A DNA stretch of 64,000 nt from Halomonas cupida (GTDB lineage: Bacteria > Pseudomonadota > Gammaproteobacteria > Pseudomonadales > Halomonadaceae): positions 100,331 through 164,330 of the forward strand of contig NZ_FRCA01000008.1 in assembly GCF_900142755.1 (NCBI RefSeq), in the 5' to 3' direction. The notes beneath the pieces were generated by a model. It saw nothing but the letters and a program-made list of their open reading frames with translations. It had not been told where the DNA came from and made no database searches. The translations under genes and the position numbers were made by a program. Shown one piece after another: positions 1-9,580 of the stretch; the stretch's first letter is position 1, and every line of letters starts with the position of its first letter.

Positions 1-1
1 C

Positions 2-1273
2 AAGCAGGTCTATGTACACGGCCTGGTGCGTGATGGTCAGGGCCAGAAGATGTCCAAGTCCAAGGGCAACGTGCTCGACCCCATCGACCTGATCGATGGC
101 ATCGAACTGGATACGCTGGTCGAGAAGCGCACCGGCAACATGATGCAGCCGCAGAAGGCCAGGGCGATCGAGAAGGCCACACGCAGCGAATTCCCCGAAG
201 GTATCGAGGCCCACGGCACCGATGCCCTGCGCTACACCTTCCTGTCTCAGGCAACCACCGGCCGCGACATCAAGTTCGATATGGGCCGCCTGGATGGCTA
301 CCGCAACTTCTGTAACAAGCTGTGGAATGCCTCACGCTATGTGCTGATGAATGCGGAAGGCGAGGATTGCGGTGCCAGCGGCAACGGTATTGATAATGGC
401 CAGGTCGAACTGTCACTGGCAGACCGCTGGATCGTCTCCCGCCTGCAGCAGACCGAAACACTGGTCACGAAGGCAATGGAAGAATTCCGCTTCGACCACG
501 CCTCTCAGGCGCTCTATGACTTTGTCTGGAACGAGTACTGTGACTGGTATCTGGAGCTGTCCAAGCCAGTACTGTGGGACGAGAGTGCCAGCGCCGAGGC
601 CAAGCGCGGCACCCGCCGCACTCTGGTCCGCGTGCTCGAGACCATCCTGCGTATGGCACATCCGATGATGCCCTACATCAGTGAAGAGATCTGGCAGCGC
701 GTTGCACCACTGGCCGGCACCTTCTCCGGTGAAGGTGATTCAATCATGGTCCAGGCCTGGCCAGTGGCGGACGACAGCAGAATCGACCAGAGCGCCATCC
801 GCGATATCGAGTGGCTCAAGGGCGTGATCATCGGTGTGCGCAACATCCGCGCCGAAATGAACATCGCTCCCGGCAAGCCGCTGGACGTCATGCTGACCAA
901 GGGCGTAGACGGTGACCGTCAGCGTCTCGAGGATAACCGCCTGTTCCTGGCCAAGTTGGCCAAGCTGGCGTCGATCAACTGGCTCGATAACCCTGCCGAA
1001 GCTCCTCTGTGCGCCACTCAGTTGGTCGGTGACATGGAAGTGCTGGTGCCTATGGCTGATCTGATCGACAAGGATGCCGAGCTGGCTCGTCTGGGCAAGG
1101 AAATCGACAAGCAGGACAAGCTGATCGGCGGCATCGAGAAGAAACTCTCCAACGAGAGCTTTGTTGCCAAGGCTCCCGAAGCCGTAGTCGAGAAGGAGCG
1201 CGGCAAGCTGGCCGAGTTCCGGGCCGCGCGCCAACTGCTGGTCGAACAACGCGACAAGATCTCCGCGCTGTAG
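2..1273 (+). CDS. valS: Valine--tRNA ligase, C-terminal part (5' end outside window)
   Basis: This is the C-terminal part of the class I enzyme that charges tRNA-Val; the reading frame is open to the left edge, so the gene begins before the window and is not truncated biologically. The KMSKS signature of the ATP-binding site lies at the start, followed by the conserved [12 protein letters not shown] segment and the helical anticodon-binding domain. The last 70 residues are rich in Lys and Glu and form the coiled-coil arm typical of ValRS. It ends with TAG and is followed 27 bp later by a strong hairpin terminator, so it is the last gene of its transcript and is independent of the capsule locus. 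Confidence 0.97.
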   Translation, partial: KQVYVHGLVRDGQGQKMSKSKGNVLDPIDLIDGIELDTLVEKRTGNMMQPQKARAIEKATRSEFPEGIEAHGTDALRYTFLSQATTGRDIKFDMGRLDGYRNFCNKLWNASRYVLMNAEGEDCGASGNGIDNGQVELSLADRWIVSRLQQTETLVTKAMEEFRFDHASQALYDFVWNEYCDWYLELSKPVLWDESASAEAKRGTRRTLVRVLETILRMAHPMMPYISEEIWQRVAPLAGTFSGEGDSIMVQAWPVADDSRIDQSAIRDIEWLKGVIIGVRNIRAEMNIAPGKPLDVMLTKGVDGDRQRLEDNRLFLAKLAKLASINWLDNPAEAPLCATQLVGDMEVLVPMADLIDKDAELARLGKEIDKQDKLIGGIEKKLSNESFVAKAPEAVVEKERGKLAEFRAARQLLVEQRDKISAL

Positions 1274-1300
1274 ACATCAGCAGGCGACTGGCCTCCTTCA

Positions 1301-1334
1301 ACTGCCCCGCTCGGCCCAGAGCGGGGCAGTTTCA
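1301..1334 (+). terminator. Hairpin terminator after valS
   Basis: A perfect 12-bp stem (ACTGCCCCGCTC, 1301-1312, with GAGCGGGGCAGT, 1319-1330) encloses a 6-nt loop. Only a short T run follows, and an A-rich run is not obvious on the other side, so strength in either direction is inferred from the stem alone. Confidence 0.85.
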
Positions 1335-2244
1335 CTACCGCTCTTCCATTACCCTCTTTCGCTCCCACGGCTGCTGCGACTGTCCCTGCATCGTCAACCT
1401 CCCGAGGCCCTGATCAAGGCCCAGGCAAGAGTGCTTTGCACCAATATGGCAAGAGCAGTCTTTCCAGGCTGGAGCAGCCTCCTTATTCCTGTGACATGCA
1501 CATTGCACTATTCCCGCCGCCTCACCGGGTTCCTGCCACTGGCCAGGCAACATAGCCCCCTCTCGTACAACCGGAAGTCGATATCATGAAATTTCTGGTG
1601 CACCCCGAACTCATCAGCCAGGAAGACCATCAACTCTGAAAAATCAAGCGACCTAAAAGAGTGCATAAGGTAAGACTCAGAAGCCTCTCGCAAACAGTAA
1701 CGCACCATAACGAATACGGCTTATTTCATAAACAATGAGTCACAAGAAGTGTATTTCCACCAATATCCCAACCGCCACTCAAGCCCTCACGACTAGATGT
1801 TTGCAATATGGCATCAAGTATAATTAATATGTAAAAAACAGTTACAAACAAGAATCAAAATTCTCTCCCCGACTCGTAGACACTGAAGAGGTCGCCGATA
1901 AACACATGAATTTGCAAGAAAAAACAGAACAACACTTTATCTTGACACTACCAGCCATATGTCCATGGCTCTGCATTTCATCAGAAATCAGCCTCCTTTC
2001 CGTAACGCACAAGTCATAATCCCATGATCAAAAAACAAGGCGTCTCCTATAGGAAACACTTCGTCCGATGTCGCATATTTGCAACATCGAATATTCCTTT
2101 GGTTACATTAAATATCTAGAAACTGTAATTTCATGCAAATAAGATCCACTCTCGCAATCGGTGAATATGATCGGAAATCACAATACGAAATCGCCATGCA
2201 TGAAGCGTGGTTTGGGAAAGGGAATTTTCCGGACACAATCCCCG
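1335..2244. other. AT-rich leader region of the capsule locus, no confident gene
   Basis: About 900 bp without a convincing gene. From about 1580 to 2160 the composition is clearly more AT-rich than the flanks, with runs such as TATAATTAATATG near 1818. This is usual upstream of horizontally variable surface-polysaccharide loci and is a plausible place for the capsule promoter. TTGACA at 1942 lacks a good -10 hexamer at the right distance, so no promoter is called. One minus-strand open frame (1508-1708) has an acyl-carrier-protein-like stretch and is listed separately as a possible remnant. Confidence 0.5.
1508..1708 (-). pseudogene. Possible acyl carrier protein remnant
   Basis: A 66-codon open frame contains RSLDFSELMVFLADEFGV followed by DID. 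This resembles the phosphopantetheine-attachment helix of acyl carrier proteins (usual form DSLDxxELxxxLEDEFG), with Arg in place of the Asp before the serine. Only about 20 residues precede this motif, where a real carrier protein has 30 or more, and a stop codon lies a few codons before the ATG. The C-terminal part does not look like the third and fourth helices. It may be a decayed gene fragment or a chance resemblance; no neighbour supports a function. Confidence 0.25.
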
Positions 2245-2260
2245 GGCGGTAGCGTGCCTG
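2245..2260 (+). promoter_or_regulatory. ops / JUMPstart element (RfaH recruitment site)
   Basis: The sequence GGCGGTAGCGTGCCTG matches the ops core GGCGGTAGCGT and the following bases of the enterobacterial JUMPstart element. It lies on the coding strand 105-120 nt before the first capsule gene, where such elements work in the nontemplate strand and leader RNA. In known systems RNA polymerase pauses at ops and recruits the NusG paralogue RfaH, which suppresses termination across long surface-polysaccharide operons. The upstream half of the classical 39-bp JUMPstart is not recognisable here. No rfaH gene is in the window. Confidence 0.75.
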
Positions 2261-2364
2261 AAATACACATCGCCGCCTCCCCCTCTCCCGCCGCCTGCTC
2301 ATGCCAGTCCCATTGGCGCTATCTTCGATTGGCCCATCGCCAACCGGCTTCTTCAGGTACCTAC

Positions 2365-2769
2365 ATGCCAAATAACGTGTCTTATCGGATGGGCCGGTTC
2401 GCATGGACCGGCGCGCTCTTGATGCTGCTCGCGGGTTGTGCCTTTCCTGGTCCTCAGTCCGGGGGCTCCGGCTCCGTGATCCTGGGTGATCAACAGGGTC
2501 GACCTCTGGATGAAACACTCAGCGGCTTTCTTTCCGGATCCTCGGCTCACGAAATACTCAACCTTTCCTCCAGCCCGTGGGGGGCCAATGTCGAGCTCCA
2601 GGCCGAGCCTTCCTACCGTGCAGCCAGTGGCCGCACCTGCCGTCACCTCAGCGCCCTGAGCCTCAATACGGGGAAGCAGCAAGCGCTGGTGGCCTGTGAG
2701 ACGCCAACCGGGTGGGTCTCTCGCCGTCGCGTCACGGCCCTGCTGAACGGAACGGAGAACGCACGATGA
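2365..2769 (+). CDS. Small surface lipoprotein heading the capsule operon
   Basis: The 134-residue product begins with a lipoprotein signal peptide whose lipobox LLAGC is at about residues 23-27, so it should be lipidated and held at an outer membrane. The C-terminal half (SPWGANVELQAEPSYRAASG, then GRTCR and a second Cys about 20 residues on) resembles the C-terminal domain of 17-kDa-antigen-type surface lipoproteins; that assignment is tentative. The ATG at 2365 was chosen because it gives a normal signal peptide; a GTG at 2161 would add an unlikely leader, and an ATG at 2389 is an alternative. Its stop overlaps the ATG of the export gene (ATGA), so a role with the outer-membrane exporter is likely but unproven. 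Confidence 0.7.
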   Translation: MPNNVSYRMGRFAWTGALLMLLAGCAFPGPQSGGSGSVILGDQQGRPLDETLSGFLSGSSAHEILNLSSSPWGANVELQAEPSYRAASGRTCRHLSALSLNTGKQQALVACETPTGWVSRRRVTALLNGTENAR

Positions 2770-4484
2770 GCAGTATTCGCGGCCTTCACCGCCTATCACA
2801 ACTGGCAGCCTTCTGCGCCTGTGTCACAGTGGCCACCACGGCAACAGCCCAGAGCATTACCCAGCCAGACGAAATTCTTCCCGAAGCCGAGCAGGCCCAG
2901 TCCACAAGCCAGTCGGTGGATAGCTCACCGCGTGCCGATTGGTCCAGTGACAATTATGGCCCTGATCCACAAACCGCAGCGCCCCGGGCAGATGTCGATA
3001 GTCTGCCGCCATTTGGTTCCAACCTGTTCGAGGGCGGCTTCCGCGGCAATATGGCGGACGGCCTGAACAGTACCTACAAGATCAAGCCCGGCGATCAAGT
3101 TACCGTGCAGCTCTGGGGAGCAGTGGAACTTGATCGCGTCATGCCGGTAGACGCCCAGGGCAATATTTTCATCCCCTCGATTGGTCCACTTCAGGTGCAA
3201 GGGGTGACGCACGGCGAGCTGGACGCCCGGGTTCGAGAGGCGATCCATAGCGTCTATCCCGAGAATGTCGAGGTCTACACCAACCTTCAGGGCGTACAGC
3301 CGGTAGGCGTGTTCGTGACCGGCTATGTCGAAAGCCCTGGAAGGTACTCGGGAACCCCCTCCGACTCGGTACTGTACTTTCTCGACCAGGCCGGCGGCAT
3401 CGACAACGATCTCGGTAGCTATCGCAATATCCGAGTGATGCGCAATGGCAGCACCGTCACCAGCGTCGACCTCTACGATTTTCTGCTTACGGGTCAGCTT
3501 TCGAATTACCAGTTCCGTGATGGCGACACCATTGTGGTCGAGGAACGTGGCCCCGCCATTGCTGTAACAGGCGACGTGGCCAGAGAGTATCGCTACGAGT
3601 TGCTTGGCTCCCACCTGTCAGGCGCAGAAATTACCGAACTGGCACGCCTGGACAGTGGTGTGTCCCATGTATTGCTGCGCGGCAACCGCGCCTCGGGCCC
3701 GCTCGCGACCTATGTGCCCCTGAGTGAGTTCAGCTCCACGAATGTACAGAGTGGTGATGAAGTACTGTTCAGCTCCGACCAGCGAGCGGAAAGCATCGTC
3801 GTCACTCTGGAAGGCAGCTACTTCGGCCCCGCACGCTACGCGCTGCCCCGCGATGCTCGTCTTGGCGAGTTCCTCGACGCTATCTCCGTTCCCGGAGACA
3901 TGACCGCCGTAGAGAGTGTCTCGATCAAACGTGAGAGTGTCGCCGCACAGCAGGAGCAAGCGCTGCAGGACAGCCTGCGCCGACTGGAAACCACCTATCT
4001 GAGCGCATCCTCTCAGACCGACGAGGAAGCCGAAATTCGAGTCCGCGAAGCAGAGTTGATCCAGAAATTCGTCGACCGCGCTCGCAACCTCGAACCCAGC
4101 GGACGCCTGGTGGTCGCCCACCAGGATGGCATCAGTGACATTCGCCTGCAGGACGGCGATGTGGTCACGATTCCCGAGATCACCGACTCGATTCTGGTCA
4201 GCGGCGAAGTGGTCGTGCCCCAGGCAACGGTGTACCGCGATGGCATGAGTGTCAGCGACTACATCGAGAATGCCGGCGGCCTGACCCAGCGTGGCGATGA
4301 CGACCACATTCTGGTGATGCGCCAGAACGGCGCTGTCCGAAACGCCGATGACATCACCCTGCGGCCTGGCGACGAGATCCTGGTGATGCCGGAAGTGCCG
4401 ACCAAGAATATCCAATTGGCCACCAGCATTTCCCAGATCCTCTATCAGATTGCCGTGGCCACCAAGGTAGCCCTGGATCTCTGA
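2766..4484 (+). CDS. kpsD: Capsule export outer-membrane/periplasmic protein, KpsD (OPX) family
   Basis: A 572-residue exported protein (signal peptide with cleavage after ATATAQ near residue 28) of the polysaccharide export family. A Poly_export domain starts at the IKPGDQVTVQLWGAVELDRV region near residue 106, followed by SLBB-type beta-grasp domains (for example PVGVFVTGYVESPGRYSG), and a final SLBB-like unit before a short hydrophobic C-terminus. A helical, Glu/Arg-rich stretch near residues 395-440 may form a coiled coil. It should form the channel carrying capsule across periplasm and outer membrane with the KpsE and KpsMT homologues that follow. The start overlaps the lipoprotein stop and its own TGA overlaps the next ATG, giving strict coupling. 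Confidence 0.9.
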   Translation: MSSIRGLHRLSQLAAFCACVTVATTATAQSITQPDEILPEAEQAQSTSQSVDSSPRADWSSDNYGPDPQTAAPRADVDSLPPFGSNLFEGGFRGNMADGLNSTYKIKPGDQVTVQLWGAVELDRVMPVDAQGNIFIPSIGPLQVQGVTHGELDARVREAIHSVYPENVEVYTNLQGVQPVGVFVTGYVESPGRYSGTPSDSVLYFLDQAGGIDNDLGSYRNIRVMRNGSTVTSVDLYDFLLTGQLSNYQFRDGDTIVVEERGPAIAVTGDVAREYRYELLGSHLSGAEITELARLDSGVSHVLLRGNRASGPLATYVPLSEFSSTNVQSGDEVLFSSDQRAESIVVTLEGSYFGPARYALPRDARLGEFLDAISVPGDMTAVESVSIKRESVAAQQEQALQDSLRRLETTYLSASSQTDEEAEIRVREAELIQKFVDRARNLEPSGRLVVAHQDGISDIRLQDGDVVTIPEITDSILVSGEVVVPQATVYRDGMSVSDYIENAGGLTQRGDDDHILVMRQNGAVRNADDITLRPGDEILVMPEVPTKNIQLATSISQILYQIAVATKVALDL

Positions 4485-5293
4485 TGGCTGAGCAGCAACT
4501 CAACTCAGGTGGAGCACGCTCCGCCTGGGCGGTCACCTTCAGCGTCTGGTACGCCATGTTCATGCGTGAAGCCATTTCACGCACCATGGCGGACCGTATG
4601 GGATGGTTCTGGATGATCGCCGAACCTGTCGCCTTCACCTCTGTCATGATTGGGATCCGCAGTTTCATCAGGGGGGACCGCATGATCGTCGGCGCCGACT
4701 TCATTCCGTGGATGATCGTCGGCTTGATGGGCTTCTTCCTGATCAGGGAGGGCATGATGCGGGGACTAGGTGCCATTACTGCCAACCAGGCGCTGTTTGC
4801 CTATCGCCAGGTCCAGCCCATCGACCCGGTACTGGTGCGCAACTTTCTCGAAGGTATGCTGCGCACTTTCGTCTTTATGCTGTTTATCGTCGGCGCCCAG
4901 ATGCTCGACATGGAGCTTTTTCCCGATGACGCCTTACAGGCCATGGCCGGATGGCTATCGCTCTGGGCGTTGGGGCTCGGCCTTGGCCTGATCGTCTCGG
5001 TACTGGGCACGCTGGTGGCCGAAGTTTCGATCGTGGTGCGTATGATCAACATGCCTCTGCTGATCCTTTCCGGCGTCATCTTCCCCCTGAATCACTTACC
5101 GCACTGGGCGCTTGAGTATCTGATGCTCAATCCTATAGTCCATGGTCTGGAATCACTGCGTCACGCTTTCTTCGATGGCTACCACGTGGTGCATGGCACC
5201 AGCATGACCTACTTCTGGATGTGGGCACTGTCCACCATTGCGCTGGGTTTGATCCTGCATCTTCGCTTTCGCGACAAGTTGAAAGCCAAATGA
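4484..5293 (+). CDS. kpsM: Capsule ABC transporter permease, KpsM family
   Basis: The 269-residue product is an ABC-2 type integral membrane protein with about six hydrophobic segments and a charged N-terminus before the first one. Features such as the early MFMREAISR segment and the late PIVHGLESLRHAFFDGY segment are typical of KpsM/CtrC/Wzm permeases of group 2-like capsules. It forms the inner-membrane channel that flips the finished lipid-linked polysaccharide, powered by the ATPase encoded next. The TGATG junction with the upstream gene and the ATGA junction with the next show that this is one translational unit. Confidence 0.93.
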   Translation: MAEQQLNSGGARSAWAVTFSVWYAMFMREAISRTMADRMGWFWMIAEPVAFTSVMIGIRSFIRGDRMIVGADFIPWMIVGLMGFFLIREGMMRGLGAITANQALFAYRQVQPIDPVLVRNFLEGMLRTFVFMLFIVGAQMLDMELFPDDALQAMAGWLSLWALGLGLGLIVSVLGTLVAEVSIVVRMINMPLLILSGVIFPLNHLPHWALEYLMLNPIVHGLESLRHAFFDGYHVVHGTSMTYFWMWALSTIALGLILHLRFRDKLKAK

Positions 5294-6201
5294 TCGAGAT
5301 TCGCCACCTGTTCAAGCGTTACCACAATCATCAGGATAGCGACTGGGTGCTCAAGGACATCAACCTGATGATTCCGGAAGGTATCAGTGTTGGCCTCCTT
5401 GGCCGCAACGGCGCAGGCAAGTCCACCCTGTTACGCCTGATTGCTGGAATGGATACCCCCGAACGCGGTGAAATCATTCGCTACGCACGAGTGTCCTGGC
5501 CGATCGGTTTGAGTGGCGGTTTTCAGAACTCAATGACAGGCCGTCAGAATGTCAAATTCGTCGCCCGAGTACACGGCGCGGGGCTGGATGTTCAACGAAT
5601 TATCGATGACGTCGAAGCTTTCGCCGAAATCGGCTCTGCCTTCGACGACCCCATCAGAACCTATTCCTCCGGGATGCGCGCACGCCTCAACTTCGGGCTG
5701 TCACTAGCCTTTGACTTCGATGTCTATCTGTCAGACGAAGCGACTGCTGTCGGCGACCGCGCCTTCAGGGCCAAGGCTACCAAGGCGTTCAAGGACAAGA
5801 TCGGCGAAGCCTGCCTGATCATGGTGTCCCATAGCGAAGGTATCCTGCGCGACCTTTGCCAGTCGGGCATCTACCTAAAGGATGGCCAGGCCCTGTGGTA
5901 CGACGATATCGACGACGCCATCAAGGCCTATCACGCGGATACCGACTCCTCCCATGATAACCAGCCCGAGGCGTTCGAAGACCTGGCATCCCTCAGTCTG
6001 CAACAACTCCACACGTTACGCCTGGAGCGAAAACAGGCTTTCGAAAAGGCCAGGCAAGAGATGGAAGCCGCTCAGAAGCCCGATATTCCAACCTCCGAGC
6101 GTAAGGCCTATGGCAGTGCCTTCCGAGTAGCTCGGGAACAGTGGCACACCGTCATTATGGCCATCCAGAAGCGACAAGCAGATAAAGAGACCGACACTTG
6201 A
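5290..6201 (+). CDS. kpsT: Capsule ABC transporter ATP-binding protein, KpsT family
   Basis: The 303-residue ATPase has a Walker A loop GRNGAGKST at residues 38-46, a signature YSSGMRAR near residues 125-131, and Walker B with catalytic acid in DVYLSDEA near residues 143-150. The ABC domain ends near residue 215; the remaining 85 or so residues form an Arg/Lys/Glu-rich helical tail (repeated LERKQAFEKARQEMEAAQK-like stretches), longer than the roughly 220-residue E. coli KpsT. The tail could be a coiled coil or a substrate-recognition extension. ATG at 5290 overlaps the kpsM stop; an upstream ATG at 5221 lies inside kpsM and is not favoured. Confidence 0.93.
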   Translation: MIEIRHLFKRYHNHQDSDWVLKDINLMIPEGISVGLLGRNGAGKSTLLRLIAGMDTPERGEIIRYARVSWPIGLSGGFQNSMTGRQNVKFVARVHGAGLDVQRIIDDVEAFAEIGSAFDDPIRTYSSGMRARLNFGLSLAFDFDVYLSDEATAVGDRAFRAKATKAFKDKIGEACLIMVSHSEGILRDLCQSGIYLKDGQALWYDDIDDAIKAYHADTDSSHDNQPEAFEDLASLSLQQLHTLRLERKQAFEKARQEMEAAQKPDIPTSERKAYGSAFRVAREQWHTVIMAIQKRQADKETDT

Positions 6202-7319
6202 TGCTCACGACACCAGCAAACCCGACTGCCAAGACCGCCATATCATTGGCCAGGCGCCACCCTCATTGGGCACTGGCCGCCATTGCCATTCTGTTGGTGA
6301 GTTTCTATTGGTTGGTGTGGGCCGATGACCGTTATGTCTCCCGCGCTACTGTGGTACTCGAGAGCCCGCAGGTTGCCACCCCGGAATTCAGCTTTTCCAG
6401 CCTGCTGACGGGCAGCCAACAGGACAGTGATCTACTGCTGTTGCGTGAATACCTGCTCTCGGTCGATATGCTCAAGCAAGTTCAGGAGCAACTGGATTTC
6501 CGCAAGCATTACGCCGAGCACGGAGATGTCTTTTCCACGCTGTGGAATGAGGATGCTCCCATCGAGGATCTCCACGACTATTACCTGAAACGCGTGTCAG
6601 TGGAGATGGACGAATACTCCGGAGTACTCGATATCGAAGTGCAGGCCTACACCCCGGAATTTGCCAACCAGGTCGCGGAGCTACTGCTCAAGGCCGGCGA
6701 GCAGCATATGAATGATATGGGCCAGCGCCTGGCCGCTGAACAGGTTGAATTTCTTGAGGTACAGGTCAATCGCCTGAGCGATGAGCTGGATGCTGCACGT
6801 GCCGCCCTGCTCGCTTACCAGAACGAACATGGTCTGGTATCGCCAACCGGAACCGTGGAAAGCCTCAGCCAGGTCGTAGCGACGCTACAAGGCGAACTGG
6901 CCACACTACAGGCAAGACGCAGCGCCCTGTCGAGCTACTCCAGTGAGCGCTCCGCGGATGTTGTCAGAATAAACAGTGAAATCAATGCAGTACACGACCA
7001 GATCGAGCAGGAAAGAGACCGCCTGGCTCAAGCGGCAGGCAACTCACTAAACCGCACTGCCTCGGAGTACCAGACCCTGGAGCTGAAGGCCAAGTTCGCC
7101 CAGGAGATCTACTCCAGTGCGCTGGCCTCTCTGGAAAGTACCCGCATCGAGGCGGCACGCAAGCTCAAGCAGGTCAGTGTTCTGCAGAGCCCGTTGTACC
7201 CGGAATACTCCACTAGCCCAAGGCGGCTGTACAACGCCTCGGTATTCGCTATCGTGGCGATCTTTCTTGCCTTTATCGCCAATATGCTGGTGCTGATCGT
7301 ACGCGACCATCGTGATTGA
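6201..7319 (+). CDS. kpsE: Capsule export inner-membrane periplasmic adaptor, KpsE/CtrB family
   Basis: The 372-residue protein has the polysaccharide co-polymerase layout: a short cytosolic N-terminus, a membrane helix at about residues 25-43, a large periplasmic region with long helices (heptad-rich from about 170 to 310) and a second membrane helix near 345-365. The SPLYPEYSTSPRRLYN motif just before the second helix is typical of KpsE/CtrB. It bridges the KpsMT transporter to the KpsD-like channel. ATG at 6201 overlaps the kpsT TGA. It ends the export block; about 100 bp separate it from rmlB. Confidence 0.92.
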   Translation: MLTTPANPTAKTAISLARRHPHWALAAIAILLVSFYWLVWADDRYVSRATVVLESPQVATPEFSFSSLLTGSQQDSDLLLLREYLLSVDMLKQVQEQLDFRKHYAEHGDVFSTLWNEDAPIEDLHDYYLKRVSVEMDEYSGVLDIEVQAYTPEFANQVAELLLKAGEQHMNDMGQRLAAEQVEFLEVQVNRLSDELDAARAALLAYQNEHGLVSPTGTVESLSQVVATLQGELATLQARRSALSSYSSERSADVVRINSEINAVHDQIEQERDRLAQAAGNSLNRTASEYQTLELKAKFAQEIYSSALASLESTRIEAARKLKQVSVLQSPLYPEYSTSPRRLYNASVFAIVAIFLAFIANMLVLIVRDHRD

Positions 7320-7416
7320 TATAACACGCTCAGGACGACTCCAGAGCAGTTATTCGTTTTCCGTAATCGATTCCCAGCGCTCTAATACATAGACACCTAT
7401 TTCACAGGGAGTGAGT

Positions 7417-8508
7417 GTGACTTCTACTGCTGTAACTACTGTTTTTGTGACCGGTGGTGCGGGTTTTATCGGCTCCGCTGTCGTGCGCGAATTGCTTCGC
7501 CGGGATAACATCCGCGTCATCAACCTCGACAAGCTGACCTATGCCGGCAATGTCGACTCTCTTCGCGAGGTGGGGGGCAGCCCCCACCACCACTTCGTAC
7601 AGGCCGACATCACCGACAGCGAGCACCTCAACCAGCTGTTCGAGGAGTTCCAACCGGACATCGTCATGCATCTCGCAGCAGAGAGCCATGTAGACCGCTC
7701 CATTGATGGCCCCTCGGAATTCATCCAGACCAATATCATCGGCACCTACCATCTACTGGAAGCCGCACGCAGCTATTGGAACAATCTGAAGCAACAACAA
7801 CCTGAGCGGAGTTTTCGCTTCCACCATATTTCGACTGACGAGGTCTATGGCGATCTGGAAGGCCCCGAAGACCTGTTTACCGAAACGACCCCCTACGCAC
7901 CCAGCTCGCCGTATTCCGCCAGCAAGGCAAGCTCGGACCACCTGGTTCGCGCCTGGGGACGTACCTATGGTCTGCCGGTAGTGATCACCAATTGCTCCAA
8001 CAACTACGGCCCCTACCATTTTCCGGAAAAGCTGATTCCGCTGATGATCCTCAATGCTCTGGCCGGCAAGCCCCTTCCGGTCTATGGCGATGGTAAACAG
8101 GTTCGTGACTGGCTGTATGTGGAAGATCATGCCCGGGCACTGATCAAGGTCGCCATGGAAGGGGTCAACGGCGAGACCTACAACATCGGTGGCCACAACG
8201 AGAAACAGAATATCGAAGTCGTGCAGACGCTCTGCTCTCTGCTCGAGGAGCTGGCACCAGCCAAGCCCAACGGTATTACCCACTACACCGACTTGATCAC
8301 CTATGTACAGGATCGTCCCGGCCACGATCTCCGCTATGCGATTGATGCCAGCAAGATCGAGCGTGAGCTGGGCTGGACGCCACAGGAAACCTTCGAGTCA
8401 GGGCTGCGCAAGACAGTGCAGTGGTACCTGGAAAATGAGGACTGGTGGCGGCGTGTACAGGACGGTAGCTATCAGGGCGAGCGACTGGGTGCCGCCGAGG
8501 TTGTATAA
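7417..8508 (+). CDS. rmlB: dTDP-glucose 4,6-dehydratase
   Basis: This extended short-chain dehydrogenase catalyses the second step of dTDP-L-rhamnose synthesis. The NAD-binding TGGAGFIGS motif is at the N-terminus, the catalytic YSASK is at about residues 167-171, and [15 protein letters not shown] is the typical substrate-binding segment. I prefer the GTG at 7417 because the AGGGAG at 7406-7411 is correctly spaced from it; a GTG at 7411 would overlap the ribosome site. Length (363 residues) is normal. It starts the sugar-nucleotide block of the capsule locus. Confidence 0.94.
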   Translation: MTSTAVTTVFVTGGAGFIGSAVVRELLRRDNIRVINLDKLTYAGNVDSLREVGGSPHHHFVQADITDSEHLNQLFEEFQPDIVMHLAAESHVDRSIDGPSEFIQTNIIGTYHLLEAARSYWNNLKQQQPERSFRFHHISTDEVYGDLEGPEDLFTETTPYAPSSPYSASKASSDHLVRAWGRTYGLPVVITNCSNNYGPYHFPEKLIPLMILNALAGKPLPVYGDGKQVRDWLYVEDHARALIKVAMEGVNGETYNIGGHNEKQNIEVVQTLCSLLEELAPAKPNGITHYTDLITYVQDRPGHDLRYAIDASKIERELGWTPQETFESGLRKTVQWYLENEDWWRRVQDGSYQGERLGAAEVV

Positions 8509-8668
8509 AAACGGGCAGGTCCTCCTTTCGTGCAGCTCGGTACATACCACTGAGTAACATACAACTCGACGTCATGCAGCTCAGTTCCATCCCCCTCCGC
8601 TTCAAGCCATCGAACCTTCAACTGCTCTATCTCGAATATCTCAATTTCATACATCAAGGAGAGATGAT

Positions 8669-9550
8669 ATGAAGTGGCTCCTACTCGGTGTCAATGGCCA
8701 GGTCGGCCATGAACTACAACGCTATATCAGCACCATGGGCGAGTGTCTGGCACCAACTCGTCAGCAACTCGACCTCAGCGACGGCGATGCAGTCACCCAG
8801 TACCTGGCGGAACACCGGCCCGCAATGGTCGTCAATGCCGCTGCCTATACCGCCGTCGACAAGGCAGAAGATGAGGTCGACCTGGCGACGGCTCTCAATG
8901 CGGACCTTCCCAGACTCCTTGCTAGCTATTGCGCTCAGCACAATGCACTGCTGGTGCATTATTCCAGTGACTATGTCTATCCCGGTAATGGCGATCATGC
9001 CTGGCAGGAAGAAGATGTCACTGGCCCACTGTCGGTCTATGGCCAGAGCAAGCTAGCCGGCGATACCGCCATTCAAGGCAGCGGTTGCGATCACTTGATC
9101 TTCCGCACCAGTTGGGTCTACAGCGCCCGTGGTCACAACTTCATGAAGACCATGCTGCGCCTTGGGAAAGAGAAACAACAATTAGCCATCGTCGGTGACC
9201 AGATCGGAGTTCCGACCCCTGCCAGGCTGATTGCCGAAGTCACTGCTCAGGCCATTCATCGCTACCAGCAGAACCCCGCCATCAAGGGCCTCTACCACCT
9301 GGCGCCACGCGGCCAGACCAGTTGGCATGGCTTTGCCTGTGAAATCTTCGACCAGGCCCGGGCCCATGGCCTTGAGCTATCCATCGTTCGTGACCGGGTG
9401 AGTGCCATTCCCACCGCAGAGTATCCCACTCCTGCCACCCGTCCATTGAACTCGCGTCTGGATCTTTCCCGACTTGAGCAGACCCTCGACATTCGTTTGC
9501 CTGACTGGCGCTCACAGCTGTCTCTGACATTGTCGGAACACCTCGGCTGA
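8669..9550 (+). CDS. rmlD: dTDP-4-dehydrorhamnose reductase
   Basis: The 293-residue NADPH-dependent reductase makes dTDP-L-rhamnose in the last step of the pathway. It shows the GVNGQVGHEL nucleotide-binding start, YVYPG, and the catalytic YGQSK. A good ribosome site AAGGAGAG at 8656-8663 fixes the ATG. A 160-bp spacer separates it from rmlB with no gene visible in it. The order rmlB-rmlD-rmlA with rmlC detached by two central-carbon genes is unusual compared with the compact rmlBDAC operons of enterobacteria. Confidence 0.93.
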   Translation: MKWLLLGVNGQVGHELQRYISTMGECLAPTRQQLDLSDGDAVTQYLAEHRPAMVVNAAAYTAVDKAEDEVDLATALNADLPRLLASYCAQHNALLVHYSSDYVYPGNGDHAWQEEDVTGPLSVYGQSKLAGDTAIQGSGCDHLIFRTSWVYSARGHNFMKTMLRLGKEKQQLAIVGDQIGVPTPARLIAEVTAQAIHRYQQNPAIKGLYHLAPRGQTSWHGFACEIFDQARAHGLELSIVRDRVSAIPTAEYPTPATRPLNSRLDLSRLEQTLDIRLPDWRSQLSLTLSEHLG

Positions 9551-9580
9551 TCTCCGACCCGGCAATACCAACAGACCTCT

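Noticed and set aside
1942..1970. TTGACA as a possible -35 box for the capsule operon
   Set aside because: The hexamer at the 17-bp position (ATGGCT) is a poor -10 box and nothing better lies within 16-18 bp.
2161..2364. N-terminal extension of the surface lipoprotein from a GTG at 2161
   Set aside because: The extension covers the ops element, has no protein-like composition and would bury the lipoprotein signal peptide inside the protein.
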